Of a stretch of DNA of 64,000 bases, positions 43,092-51,851 are shown one piece after another. The first letter of the stretch is position 1; every line of letters begins with the position of its first letter. The notes under the pieces are model-generated. The model was given only the letters and a program-made list of their open reading frames with translations, had not been told where the DNA came from and ran no database searches. Source of the DNA: Rhodobacteraceae bacterium XHP0102 (GTDB lineage: Bacteria; Pseudomonadota; Alphaproteobacteria; Rhodobacterales; Rhodobacteraceae); the NCBI GenBank assembly GCA_025751475.1, contig JAOWLD010000001.1, positions 434,001 to 498,000 of the forward strand, given 5' to 3'. The translations under genes were made by a program, and so were the position numbers.

Positions 43092-43880
43092 ATGTCTGAT
43101 ACAACTTATAAAGTTCAACTTGAGAAAACACTCGACCAAATCTCAGCTGCTCGTGCGGCTTGGGAGGAGGGCACCCTGAAAGCCTCGAATGATGAGCTCT
43201 ATGCCATCCTCGAGCGTTGTTATGCCGTGTTTGCTGAAATGAAAGATGACACGGCCAAGCGTCGTTCGCTGAATTCTCTGCTCACAGATCGCAATATGAA
43301 GCCACGGACCAGCACCAGCTTGGGTCTAAAGGTGATCCGCTATGTTTTTGGCAAAGAGGGCAACCGAGAAATGGCCTATTCACGGGTTCTTACGATTGCG
43401 CATGATCTGAAGCCAGAAGAGCAAACCCTCACGAGCTACATCGAAGAATGTGGGGGCGTAGAAGAGGTACGTCGCTTAACAAAGATCAAAGATGGTAAGT
43501 CGATGACCTCGAGTGATTATAAGCAAATTGCTGTAGCCGGTCTCAACATGGCCCGCATTCCTGTGGCGAGTTTTGATTTGCCTGAGTTCATCCAGCCTAA
43601 CAGCGAATATGATGAGGACTATGTCGTTGGCCTTATCCGCTGCAATCCCGATGGCACAGGTGATCTCTTGTTTGGCAACAACGATGCCAAGGTGATCGAT
43701 ACGGTGCTGATCGCATCGGGCAAGTATCTCGATCAAAAAGCGCAGGATGATCAGAAAGGTCTTGAGGCAGCTGACGTTGCCAAGCGGCGCACAGAAGACG
43801 TCAAAACTTTTGCGCCCAAGCTCTTTGCGGCCATGTCGCCCAAAGTACACATCAGCGCCGCTGTCCCGGCAGCCGAGTGA
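43092..43880 (+). CDS. Hypothetical protein upstream of the AAA+ ATPase
   Basis: 262 residues after AGAAAGGA. It is mainly helical, with a charged N-terminal half (LEKTLDQISAARAAWEEG) and a later PEFIQPNSEYDEDYVVGLIRC. No family recognised. It is 71 bp before the AAA+ gene in the same direction, so it is a likely partner of that protein. Its N-terminal helices suggest oligomerisation. Confidence 0.65.
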   Translation: MSDTTYKVQLEKTLDQISAARAAWEEGTLKASNDELYAILERCYAVFAEMKDDTAKRRSLNSLLTDRNMKPRTSTSLGLKVIRYVFGKEGNREMAYSRVLTIAHDLKPEEQTLTSYIEECGGVEEVRRLTKIKDGKSMTSSDYKQIAVAGLNMARIPVASFDLPEFIQPNSEYDEDYVVGLIRCNPDGTGDLLFGNNDAKVIDTVLIASGKYLDQKAQDDQKGLEAADVAKRRTEDVKTFAPKLFAAMSPKVHISAAVPAAE

Positions 43881-43951
43881 CCAAACTCGTTGCGGGGCGT
43901 GCATGCTGACGTCCCGCAGCGTGAACCCTCTTCTCCCGAAAGGATATCCCT

Positions 43952-44650
43952 ATGACCTTCGCTGAACGTCACAGGCCGCGGTCTGTGCAGGACCTTGTAT
44001 TTGCCGACCCTAATGTCGCCGCGATCATTGACCGCTACGCCTATGCCCGCCCCTCCAAGCCTCTGTTGCTTTATGGCGCACCTGGTACGGGCAAATCTGA
44101 AGCCCTGCGCCTGATTGCAGAAACCCAGTTTGCTCAAGCAGGCATTGAGTGTGAAGACTTCACCGTAAACGGCGCGGATGCCAATAAGGGCATCTTCGAT
44201 AAAATGCTCAACATGGCGCAGCTTCAGATGTGGCCTGTCGGCACGCCCGCAATCATGGTCATCGATGAGATCGACGAGATCGAGGGTGCGCTTCCAGGCA
44301 AAACCCGAACCTTTATTGAGCAGCACAGGAGTGTGCAGCTTCTGGCTAGTACCAACTATATTAAAAAGCTGAAGCCCGCCCTGCAAAGCCGCATGCGCTG
44401 TGTGGAAGTCAAAAAGCCCGCACCGCTTGATTGGGTGTCGCGTGCCCATGCGATCCTCACAGCTGAAGGTGCAAACGTCACGACCACCATTGTGCAGCAG
44501 CTGATGGCGAACTTCACGGGTGATGCACGCGACTTCATCGATTACCTCGAAGAACAAGTGGACGCAGCACGACAATTTAGGCCTCCTGCCTCTGCGCAGC
44601 CACGCACAGTTGCCAGCATCCTGAACCAAGCGTCAGGAGGCACTCCATGA
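43952..44650 (+). CDS. Clamp-loader-like (RFC/RuvB type) AAA+ ATPase
   Basis: 232 residues, ATG after AAAGGA. N-terminal ERHRPRSVQDLVF resembles the RFC box. Walker A is YGAPGTGKSEAL (about residue 45), Walker B IMVIDEIDEIEG, sensor 1 LASTNYIKKL, and an SRMRC segment supplies the likely arginine finger. A short C-terminal lid follows. The closest known group is clamp-loader small subunits or replication-associated AAA+ proteins. The last base pair overlaps the next gene (ATGA). On an island with a Rep-like protein it may load a replication factor; a defence role is also possible. Confidence 0.75.
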   Translation: MTFAERHRPRSVQDLVFADPNVAAIIDRYAYARPSKPLLLYGAPGTGKSEALRLIAETQFAQAGIECEDFTVNGADANKGIFDKMLNMAQLQMWPVGTPAIMVIDEIDEIEGALPGKTRTFIEQHRSVQLLASTNYIKKLKPALQSRMRCVEVKKPAPLDWVSRAHAILTAEGANVTTTIVQQLMANFTGDARDFIDYLEEQVDAARQFRPPASAQPRTVASILNQASGGTP

Positions 44651-44880
44651 ATGATTACGTCAAGGATATGCGGACAGAGTTCAGGCTCTTTGAACTCTAT
44701 GGGCTTCGCGAAGTGGTTACCGCCGCAAAAACCTCAAACACAGAACAGGCGGATTTTGTGCCGCTCGCTGAAACCGTTCTGGCCGAGAACCAAGCCCGCG
44801 CCTTCGCCGCTCGCTGGCCCACGCTCACAGCAGATGAACAAACGCAAATCTGCACAATGTTGGAGACAGATCATGGATAG
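44647..44880 (+). CDS. Small hypothetical protein of the AAA+ cassette (77 residues)
   Basis: Starts inside the AAA+ stop codon and ends 8 bp into the next gene, so it is tightly coupled. Helical, acidic C-terminus (TADEQTQICTMLETDHG). It has sequence resemblance in pattern to the following 100-residue protein (AxxFAAxWxxLTADEQ), suggesting related small subunits. Unknown function. Confidence 0.6.
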   Translation: MNDYVKDMRTEFRLFELYGLREVVTAAKTSNTEQADFVPLAETVLAENQARAFAARWPTLTADEQTQICTMLETDHG

Positions 44881-45175
44881 GCAAACACTGATGCTAGAAC
44901 TGAAGGGGCTGTCGCAGGTTGTCGATGCTGATGTGCGTGACCTCGTTTACAAGCGCCATGCTGTAAGCGCGTTGGCGGATGAATACGAGCCGGTAAATCC
45001 CTATCATGACATGTTGGATCAGCTTGAAACTGATCTCATTCACGCGATCGATCGTTCTATCTTTGAAAATCTCCCGCGAGAAGCAAGCAATGTCTTTGCC
45101 GCTCAATGGAACCAGATGTCTGCGTATGAGCAGTTTCAGTATCTTGAAGATTACGTGCGCGGCGCTTCAAAATAA
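44873..45175 (+). CDS. Small hypothetical protein of the AAA+ cassette (100 residues)
   Basis: ATG at 44873 overlaps the previous stop. It reads MDRQTLMLELKGLSQ to NVFAAQWNQMSAYEQFQYLEDYV. The C-terminal NVFAAQWNQMSAYEQ echoes RAFAARWPTLTADEQ in the gene before, so the two may be diverged duplicates. Last gene of the cassette, ending about 130 bp before the HUH gene. Confidence 0.6.
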   Translation: MDRQTLMLELKGLSQVVDADVRDLVYKRHAVSALADEYEPVNPYHDMLDQLETDLIHAIDRSIFENLPREASNVFAAQWNQMSAYEQFQYLEDYVRGASK

Positions 45176-45304
45176 GCCCCCGAACACAGGTGCTGAATTT
45201 GCATTCTGAGGTGTAGTTCTCAACTCAGATCGTCCAGTAATAATATGAGCCTTTTTACAAAAATCTTCTTCCGCGCGTTGATAAATACACGCGGAGGAGA
45301 TTGC

Positions 45305-45946
45305 ATGACATTCGCGCGGCGCAAACAGGAATGCAGAGCTTTGATGACGCACCTGCTGGAGCAGGACTGGGACGTGTTCGGCACGCTCAAGTTCACTAAT
45401 GGGCGCACGATTGGCCGCAATACCGCCGACAAACTCCTCCGCTCATACTGGAACCGCGTAGACCGTGTGTTCTTTGGTCATGCGGCAGACCGCCAGAACA
45501 TACGTGTGCCGCGCTGGTGCTTTGCCCATGAAGGCAGTGACAGCGAGAACTTCCACATACACTTTTTGCTCAAGTCTCCCATTGCGGACCCGGTGCATGT
45601 TTGCTGTGCGCTAAACGCAGTTTGGGCACAGCATCATACACAAACAGCACCTCTAGCCAAAAACTGGATCATGCCGGTGATCGACCGATGGGAAGTGGCC
45701 AACTACGCGACCCGCGAATACTGGCGCATGGGTGCGGACACACAGCTGTTGGACATCACCTGGGACGCAGGCTGTGCAGAGACAATGCAGGCCTACGAGC
45801 ATGAACAACAGGCCCTGCGCATAAATAAAGCAGCAGGTCCCATTTGGATGCAGCAAGCTGAGATGGCTTTTGCGGATTACTGGGCAAGATATTCCTCAGA
45901 GGGCATCACAGCCCTAGCGGAGCGCGGCAAGGCCCCTTCGCACTGA
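45305..45946 (+). CDS. HUH-type Rep-like endonuclease (copy B)
   Basis: 213 residues, start after GGAGGAG. It keeps motif 1 FGTLKF, HIH in ENFHIHFLLKSP and Tyr in VANYATREY. It differs from copy A mainly after the HUH block and in the C-terminal tail (AERGKAPSH). It lies after the AAA+ cassette in the same orientation, and before the same TCAAACA repeat region and terminator. Confidence 0.65.
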   Translation: MTFARRKQECRALMTHLLEQDWDVFGTLKFTNGRTIGRNTADKLLRSYWNRVDRVFFGHAADRQNIRVPRWCFAHEGSDSENFHIHFLLKSPIADPVHVCCALNAVWAQHHTQTAPLAKNWIMPVIDRWEVANYATREYWRMGADTQLLDITWDAGCAETMQAYEHEQQALRINKAAGPIWMQQAEMAFADYWARYSSEGITALAERGKAPSH

Positions 45947-45959
45947 CGCATATCTGATA

Positions 45960-46100
45960 ATTAAAACTGGATCGTGTCGTAGACAAAAATCTTGGCACAT
46001 CCTTGTTCAGTGGCGTCAAACAGCAAATGCTCAAACAGCAATTGATCAAACACAGCGAAAAAGAGCTCAGCGAGCGAACGAAGAAATCAAATGAACATCA
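45960..46100. repeat. Origin-like TCAAACA repeat region (B)
   Basis: Three TCAAACA repeats between about 46015 and 46055, followed by GAGCTCAGCGAGCGAACGAA. It parallels 29190-29385. Confidence 0.45.
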
Positions 46101-46135
46101 AGCGTCAGCGGATGACACCGCGAGGCGCTTTTTTT
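46101..46135 (+). terminator. Rho-independent terminator (B)
   Basis: The AGCGTCAGCGG / CCGCGAGGCGCT hairpin with seven T is the same element as at 29386-29420. Confidence 0.75.
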
Positions 46136-46182
46136 ATGGGCGTAGTTTCGGTTTATGTACGCACGTCAATAATTGACAGAAG

Positions 46183-46785
46183 TTAAGCTTTTTTAATTCC
46201 TACAAAGTCAATCAACGCAGATTTACCGCTGTGCCCTGAACCCTCATCCAGCATGTCTTCGTATGCTTCACACAGTCGAATATCTAAATGCTGATAAACA
46301 TCACGCAGCATTGCTTCTGTATACAGATGCTCAGGATTGGGTGGGCCACCAGTGCCGAATTCAACCTGTTTGGGTGTGTAGCCATGAACCAATAACGTTC
46401 CGTTGGGTTTGAGGGCCGTTGCTAGACCGGACAGCACTTTAGTCATGTGGCTCGGTGGAACGAATTGGATGAACACAGCGACCACATTATCGTATTGCTC
46501 AGAAGACCAATCTCTCTCAAAAATGTCTTCCACCACATAATGAACGTAAACATTGCGTTCCTCGGCCAAGCGCCTTGCTTTAGCTAAGCCCACCTCAGAA
46601 TAGTCAGTCGCGGTAACGTCAAAGCCCCTGCTAGCGAGATATACAGAGTTTCTGCCCTCACCGTCTGCCACAACCAATGTCTTACCTTCAGGAACGAGGA
46701 AGGTCTCAAGTTTCAGCAATGCCTTTGCTGGCTCTGTGCCGAACACATAATCATCTGCTGCAAAACGTTGGTCCCAAGGGTTCAT
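46183..46785 (-). CDS. TehB-like class I SAM methyltransferase
   Basis: About 200 residues; start 46785 after GAGGAG. The SAM site is LVVADGEGRNSVYLASRGF with the acidic end VTATDYSEVGLAKA; VVAVFIQFVPPSHM and LLVHGYTPKQ follow, as in tellurite-resistance TehB-type or thiopurine-like methyltransferases. It is inserted between the terminator and the DUF6641-like gene, a place empty in element A, and reads against the backbone. Substrate unknown. Confidence 0.78.
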   Translation of the reverse strand: MNPWDQRFAADDYVFGTEPAKALLKLETFLVPEGKTLVVADGEGRNSVYLASRGFDVTATDYSEVGLAKARRLAEERNVYVHYVVEDIFERDWSSEQYDNVVAVFIQFVPPSHMTKVLSGLATALKPNGTLLVHGYTPKQVEFGTGGPPNPEHLYTEAMLRDVYQHLDIRLCEAYEDMLDEGSGHSGKSALIDFVGIKKA

Positions 46786-46926
46786 CCGATAGCTCCTCAA
46801 TAACACTGCTGTTGGTTATCAGCACGGGCCATACACCGCGAGGGGTTTATACAGCCACCTGCTTAAGAACGCCTGTGCCAACTCGAATCCAAAAGCTGAT
46901 CTGCCTCAGAAGCAACGGGCTAATCT

Positions 46927-46935
46927 TTTCGGTCG
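46927..46935. promoter_or_regulatory. TTTCGGTCG box before the DUF6641-like gene (B)
   Basis: The same 9-mer and flanking GTCCAA as at 29477, 60 bp upstream of the gene start. Confidence 0.45.
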
Positions 46936-46994
46936 TCCAAACACATCTCTGACCATATGCTTCTGATATAAAACGAAAATATCGGAGCAAGCAG

Positions 46995-47453
46995 ATGAAT
47001 GCATTGGCAAAACTCAACTTCAAAACAGTCACTAAAAGCAACACACGTGATCCTGTGATCGCCCGACGTGAAAAGCTCGTGGCGGGGCTTAAAGAGCAAA
47101 AGCTGGTCTTTGCCGCTGCACTTGAGGGCAAAGATCATAGGATCGAACGGCATAAGTGGATGACCAACGAGGTCGGGGAACGGGTCTCAGTCCAAACGCA
47201 TCGCCGTGTGCGGCCTTGGTTCTTTGAGCAAGATGGCGGCTGGTATGTGCAGTGTCGTTATGGGGCACGTGTGATTGCTGCTGATGGCACCAATAATGCT
47301 GTGTTTGTCAAAACACTCAAAGAGGTGGAACCTGTTCTGGATGCATTCATTGCCGCAGCTTCAGCAGGAGAATTGGACACAGCCATCGCAAAGGCCACCC
47401 AGCGGCAGCCACGATTGAAGCCGGGCTCAGCCAAGGCCAGCGCAAATGCGTGA
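46995..47453 (+). CDS. DUF6641-like backbone protein (copy B)
   Basis: 152 residues, homologue of 29545-30003 with the same start MNALAKLNFKTVTK and end KASANA. The 5' flank (CGGAGCAAGCAG) is identical. The central RRVRPWFFEQDGGWYVQCRYGA is unchanged, while the C-terminal helix has diverged. Co-translated with DUF3768. Confidence 0.7.
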   Translation: MNALAKLNFKTVTKSNTRDPVIARREKLVAGLKEQKLVFAAALEGKDHRIERHKWMTNEVGERVSVQTHRRVRPWFFEQDGGWYVQCRYGARVIAADGTNNAVFVKTLKEVEPVLDAFIAAASAGELDTAIAKATQRQPRLKPGSAKASANA

Positions 47454-47778
47454 ACCCGATGTTGAGCGAATAAGAGCACTTAATGATCACGCACGGCAGA
47501 ACTTCACAGGCTGTCGTGTGGCCATCACAGCGGGCATCGCAGCACTTGGGCATGATGCGGTCTATGCGGTCTTTGACCTCGTCAAAGCCTATGACGACTT
47601 TACGCCAGACAATGATCCATACGGAGAGCATGACTTTGGGTCGTTGTATTTGGGGGAACATCAAATCTTTTGGAAATTTGACTATTTCGACCTCGACTAC
47701 ACCATGCACTCGCCCAACCCCGCAGATGACACCGTAACGGCGCGGGTGCTGACAGTGATGTTGGCCGCCGAGTATTGA
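47446..47778 (+). CDS. DUF3768 domain protein (copy B)
   Basis: 110 residues, with all family motifs (NDPYGEHDFGS, FWKFDYFDLDYTMHSP, ARVLTVMLAAEY). It overlaps the preceding gene by 8 bp. Its 3' end starts B's largest cargo slot. Confidence 0.85.
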   Translation: MREPDVERIRALNDHARQNFTGCRVAITAGIAALGHDAVYAVFDLVKAYDDFTPDNDPYGEHDFGSLYLGEHQIFWKFDYFDLDYTMHSPNPADDTVTARVLTVMLAAEY

Positions 47779-47816
47779 TTATTTGATAAAACGCCATGTT
47801 GCATCAGAGCCTGTCG

Positions 47817-48029
47817 TTAGCAATAGAGCACAAAATCTGGCAAAGTGTCATAAGAAAGTGCAATCGGATCAACGGGGCGGCTTAATAGCGTGAGTTCCGA
47901 AAGATACTGGATCACTTCTTCTACTAACGGGTTGACCCAGTCGGTAGGAAGATTTGCACGTTCGTTCGAGAAAATCTTAAAGGAGCACTCATAAGACGCG
48001 CTATCAAGTGGCGGTGTTTCATTTACCAT
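47817..48029 (-). CDS. Hypothetical protein, 70 residues
   Basis: Reads MVNETPPLDSASYEC to IALSYDTLPDFVLYC. No family recognised. Moderately acidic and no membrane segment. It lies just after DUF3768 on the opposite strand. Confidence 0.4.
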   Translation of the reverse strand: MVNETPPLDSASYECSFKIFSNERANLPTDWVNPLVEEVIQYLSELTLLSRPVDPIALSYDTLPDFVLYC

Positions 48030-48164
48030 TTGATAGCCTCAGAAACTGATTTTGGGGGAGGCTTTCTGACCCAAGCTTAAACTGTAAACTTTGGTCGGAT
48101 GTGAAGCACCCAGAGCACCTGAAAATGTGACGTTGCCTAGACTAACTGAGCAGATTCCGAAACG

Positions 48165-48512
48165 TCAATTATTAAGGGTTTGTTGGTGTACTACTCGCAA
48201 CCAGGTTTTGTGATCTCGGACATAGGAAGAAGTGCATAGAGCTTCATAGATTGGTATATCTGCTCGCTCTGCAGACACGCGATAAGCCAGAACAGCAATG
48301 TCGTTTTCTAGCATAAGGTAGCGTTCCGTCATTGATACAGTTCGCCATCTCTGAGCCACAGATTTCTCCCGCCAAAGTGCCTCACCTTGCAGAATGCCAA
48401 TAGGGTACGGAAATACAAAAACTGCTCCTTTTGCCGTCATGTGCCGTGCGCTGTCCAGGCCTTCCATCCAGAACCGTTCTTCAAGCGACCACAACTGATC
48501 TTCATCACTCAT
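48165..48512 (-). CDS. SnoaL/DUF4440-like NTF2-fold protein
   Basis: 115 residues. It starts DQLWSLEERFWMEGLDSAR, then FVFPYPIGILQGEALW, VLAYRVSAERA, and ends SSYVRDHKTWLRVVHQQTLNN. This order (LEExFW, GILQG, HQQT) is characteristic of the NTF2-like DUF4440 group. The fold binds small molecules; the role is not known. Single gene in the cargo slot. Confidence 0.75.
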   Translation of the reverse strand: MSDEDQLWSLEERFWMEGLDSARHMTAKGAVFVFPYPIGILQGEALWREKSVAQRWRTVSMTERYLMLENDIAVLAYRVSAERADIPIYEALCTSSYVRDHKTWLRVVHQQTLNN

Positions 48513-48613
48513 TCGCGATTTCCTTACATTCGTTCACTACATCGGACGTTCGGGCTGTGCCATTAATAGGCTGGCCACCACCCACCGGCTTTTAAAAATT
48601 ATGTAATTTGATT

Positions 48614-48988
48614 CTAGCAAGGCGCATGAAGATTACGTACTTCAGTTTCACTATATCCGTCTGCTTGCATGATAAGATGTATAAATGGATCGGCCATCAT
48701 CGCCTCAAGAAAAGGATCCTTTGATTTTTTTAAAGTCACCTCATCTTTAGAAAGAACAGCTTCAAACTCGACCAATGGCAAATGAATAGAGCGCTTCAGA
48801 CCTGGATTTGAAGTACATGGATGGAGATGTAGAATAACGGAACTCAAGTGTTTCTTCTGAGTTTTGCTATTTTGTGAACAGTGCTCAGAAATCTCTATGT
48901 CATATTTTCCTGCTGGCAAGGTCTCATGAAAGCCTTTTATCTTAAAGGCGTTTTGTAAGGTTATTTTTTTATTTATAAAGCTAGCCAT
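48614..48988 (-). CDS. Hypothetical protein, 124 residues
   Basis: Reads MASFINKKITLQNAF to SETEVRNLHAPC. The part HETLPAGKYDIEISEH resembles a small beta domain. No family recognised. AT-rich flanks set it apart from backbone DNA. Confidence 0.5.
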   Translation of the reverse strand: MASFINKKITLQNAFKIKGFHETLPAGKYDIEISEHCSQNSKTQKKHLSSVILHLHPCTSNPGLKRSIHLPLVEFEAVLSKDEVTLKKSKDPFLEAMMADPFIHLIMQADGYSETEVRNLHAPC

Positions 48989-49113
48989 AATTAATTTCCT
49001 GTCATGAAGTATGTTAAAAAATTTCAGGTTATTATTTGAAAATGTATGAGAATTTTATTTAAATTTAATAGTATTAGGTAATAAGTAATTACACCTATAC
49101 TTGATTTTTCGGG

Positions 49114-49713
49114 CTATTTTCCTAGTACACATTCACCATCCAAAAGCTGAAAACTACGATCGCATCTCCAAGAGTTCCCTGAGCGGTCAAGATGTGCATT
49201 TTCAGGCAGTTCAATTAAAAGACACTTGTCGTCTGACGGCTCAAAACCACGTTCACATGTCCATCCAGTTCCAGTGGTATCTGCTGATAAGTATGCGTTA
49301 TCGGGCACTATCACGGGTATGCAATTATCACGGAGCTGTCGATACCCGCGCTCGCATTCCCAGCCGTATCCTGAAGGTCTTAAAAATGCATTTTCGGGTA
49401 TAGGAATTACTTCACATCTTATGCCACGAACTTCCTCGTATCCCCGTTTGCAAGCCCAGCCATTGCCGTAGGATCTACCATTCGCGTATGAATTTTCAGG
49501 CAGCGCGATGAGTACACAGCTCCCCTCATTAAAACGATACCCAAGACTACAGTTCCAGCCGTCACCATAATTTTGTGCCTCTGCGTTTTCTGGAACGGGA
49601 CCATTACCATCTTGCGCAAAAGCAGAAACAGCAAAAGCGGAAACTGCAGCAACACAAACCATATACTTAATCGTGGTTTGGATGGTCGCCCGTGCCTTGA
49701 TAAAAATACGCAC
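49114..49713 (-). CDS. Secreted protein with five Cys-rich PENA repeats
   Basis: 199 residues with a signal peptide ending SAFA. It then holds five repeats of about 34 residues patterned as P(E/D)NAxxxxxGxGWxCxRGYxxxxxxCxxI. Examples are PENSYANGRSYGNGWACKRGY and PENAFLRPSGYGWECERGY. Each repeat has two Cys, probably one disulfide. Periplasmic or extracellular binding or surface role is likely; the repeat is not one I can name. Adjacent genes give no hint. Confidence 0.7.
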   Translation of the reverse strand: MRIFIKARATIQTTIKYMVCVAAVSAFAVSAFAQDGNGPVPENAEAQNYGDGWNCSLGYRFNEGSCVLIALPENSYANGRSYGNGWACKRGYEEVRGIRCEVIPIPENAFLRPSGYGWECERGYRQLRDNCIPVIVPDNAYLSADTTGTGWTCERGFEPSDDKCLLIELPENAHLDRSGNSWRCDRSFQLLDGECVLGK

Positions 49714-49730
49714 TAATTACTCCTATAAGA

Positions 49731-49937
49731 TTACTCATGAATATGACTAGAAACTGGATCGAGCCCCACAGCTATAAAGGGCAGATTAATACACGATTGA
49801 GCATCCACACATGCTATTTTAAAATCCAACTTACCGTAATTGTGACTTAGGTAAGTATAGACACTGGCATCTATCAAACAGCGAAAGTGGTTATTCTTCG
49901 CAAAAGCACTTTCAGACGTAGTCCGATTTTTAATCAC
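49731..49937 (-). CDS. Doubtful small hypothetical protein, 68 residues
   Basis: Reads MIKNRTTSESAFAKN to DPVSSHIHE. No family and no strong start signal. Listed because it lies upstream of the repeat-protein gene in the same direction; it may be non-coding. Confidence 0.25.
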   Translation of the reverse strand: MIKNRTTSESAFAKNNHFRCLIDASVYTYLSHNYGKLDFKIACVDAQSCINLPFIAVGLDPVSSHIHE

Positions 49938-50222
49938 ACTTATTCAGTGGCTTTTACACAGTGTGCGCTAAGCAAGATTAGCTCTGAGTTGAACAAGACC
50001 ATACTTAAACGAAGGCGTTCACAGCAGCAGACCTTGATGAATAGTATATGGGTATGCTGAAGTCGCTTGTCAACGCAGCGCTCAACAAAAGCTTCGACAA
50101 TGATCGATTTCACAATACAAAATAGACAAATTTTAAGTTTTTACCAGAAACAAGAGTTGTATTGAGTGATCGTTGTTCATAGCGAACGCGTGCTTCCGTT
50201 CATTCGGCTTGAGTAGAGCTCT

Positions 50223-50318
50223 TACTACGACTCTGATCTTACCATGCAATCACCTGGTCCGGCCGATGAAACCTTCAATGCGCTGGTGCTTATGGTGATG
50301 TTGGCTGAGGAATACTAG
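50223..50318 (+). pseudogene. DUF3768 3'-end remnant 1
   Basis: The frame reads YYDSDLTMQSPGPADETFNALVLMVMLAEEY and a stop, aligning to the last 31 codons of the DUF3768 gene (compare YYDLDFTMHSPDPADETVTARVL). No upstream part of the gene is present. It is a scar of an earlier DUF3768 gene, cut at this point. Confidence 0.8.
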
Positions 50319-50336
50319 GAATTAAAAGAGCGTAAT

Positions 50337-50681
50337 TCAGTTAATTTTATTATGAACCACTTGATCAACGATTGATCTAGCACGATCGCGTACCGTTAAT
50401 GATGCCTGCCCGTAATATGGCGTCATTTTTGTCATAAACGCGAGTTTCTTTCCAGCTTTGACACCGCCTTCAAATTCCCTCATGGCTTTAACTGCGTCGA
50501 GAAACTGTCGCATTTCATGGCAGTCATGGTTAACGTCATCTGTCGCTTCTGCTGCCTGAAAAAGAAGAAGTAGCAAACGTTCATTCGCCGCATTATTTTT
50601 TCTTTTGATCGCCCACGCAGATAAAAGGGCAACCACCATGATAGCGACCAAAGCGCTCATAAAAATTGTAATCCATTCCAT
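50337..50681 (-). CDS. Small membrane-anchored hypothetical protein, 114 residues
   Basis: One N-terminal helix (WITIFMSALVAIMVVALLSAWAI), then a charged helical part (AEATDDVNHDCHEMRQ). No family recognised. It lies between the two DUF3768 remnants, so it may have entered as a separate cargo piece. Confidence 0.55.
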   Translation of the reverse strand: MEWITIFMSALVAIMVVALLSAWAIKRKNNAANERLLLLLFQAAEATDDVNHDCHEMRQFLDAVKAMREFEGGVKAGKKLAFMTKMTPYYGQASLTVRDRARSIVDQVVHNKIN

Positions 50682-50878
50682 GTCGGGGCTTTCACTATGA
50701 GTGTTCGACGCGGTGGCACATTAATTTTAAGTTGTTGGAACTGTTTGCGTGCGCTTAATGCTGCACACAGATGGAGCATATAGCCTCCCAGAAGGTGATC
50801 ACTACATCATTGGGACGTTTAAAGAGGAGCGCCAACTAAACCGCCCAAACTTTGGGCAAATATCTTGCTCTAGGCGTT

Positions 50879-50961
50879 GATCTTACCATTCACTCACCTG
50901 ATCCGCCGACGAAACCGTTACGGCACGGGTGCTTACGGTGATGTTGGCCGAGGAGTACTGA
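50879..50961 (+). pseudogene. DUF3768 3'-end remnant 2 (frameshifted)
   Basis: It matches the last 28 codons of DUF3768 (GATCTTACCATTCACTCACC... through GAGGAGTACTGA), with one base missing after CACCTGATCCGCC. It is the second such scar within 600 bp, again just before a new cargo gene. Confidence 0.8.
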
Positions 50962-51009
50962 CACCAAATATGACTGGCACAACTGCCAGTGCCGTGCCAA
51001 AAATTCCCC

Positions 51010-51729
51010 ATGATTGAATTTCGGCAACTTCCCAATGACAGCGCCTTAATGGCGCATTCGCCTCTGTTGCGGGCAGCACAGCTGACCCTGCAATACACTC
51101 AAGATCATGGGTCTATTCCACTTACGCCCAGCAAAGCATTCAAGCGGGTCTTTGTGCGCTGGGCTGCTGAACATTTTGACTGGCCCAACATGGGGTACGA
51201 AGAGTTGTTCAGCGTCAACAAGGTGCTGAACGAGTATGACTTTAAGCCGCTTGAGCTGCTGCATTTCTTGTTGATCGAGCTCAAACTAGGGCGGCACTAC
51301 AAGGGGCAGTTCAAGATCACCAAGCGAGGCGCGGAGCTGTTGGCAAATCCAGCGCAGCTGCTCAACACCTTGGTGCCGTTTTACATCCTCAACATAGATC
51401 ACAGCAGCTACAGCCGCAGCGGCGAACAGCCTTTCGGCAAATGGGATGTGTGGCTCAACGTGCTCAATGTCGAACTTGAGAACGCTTCATCCGAAATCGA
51501 GCTGTTTGAGGTGTTCTACGGCAAACTCAGTGACGCACCGATGGCATGGCGGGCGACATCAGCATTTTACAGCTGTGTATTGCGCCCTCTGTGCTGGGCG
51601 GGCGTGTTGCTTGAGCACAGAACCAAAGGCGTCAGGCGGTCTGACGCGGTGTACCTCAAGACACCATTGTGGCCTGCGTGGTTACAGTTGGACACGGACA
51701 ACTTGGTGCAGCCCGCGCAGCGCCACTAA
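51010..51729 (+). CDS. Hypothetical protein with conserved PLELLHFLLIELKLGRH block
   Basis: About 239 residues. Blocks AFKRVFVRWAAEHFDWPN, YDFKPLELLHFLLIELKLG, GQFKITKRGAELL, GEQPFGKWDVWLNVLNVE and a final KTPLWPAWLQL match, from memory, an unnamed alphaproteobacterial plasmid/island protein. Start 51010 is less certain; an ATG at 50989 is in frame. It occupies the last cargo position before the small recombinase, where element A has the Lgt/TlpA gene. Confidence 0.6.
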   Translation: MIEFRQLPNDSALMAHSPLLRAAQLTLQYTQDHGSIPLTPSKAFKRVFVRWAAEHFDWPNMGYEELFSVNKVLNEYDFKPLELLHFLLIELKLGRHYKGQFKITKRGAELLANPAQLLNTLVPFYILNIDHSSYSRSGEQPFGKWDVWLNVLNVELENASSEIELFEVFYGKLSDAPMAWRATSAFYSCVLRPLCWAGVLLEHRTKGVRRSDAVYLKTPLWPAWLQLDTDNLVQPAQRH

Positions 51730-51851
51730 CTGCCCTGTTAACTGCGCAGTTTTCACGAGCGCGAGTACACAGCAGAAAACCTCATAGAAGTAACAAAGTA
51801 TGAGATTTTCGCTTAAGTTATTGAAAAATATAGAAATCATGAGTGGTGTGA

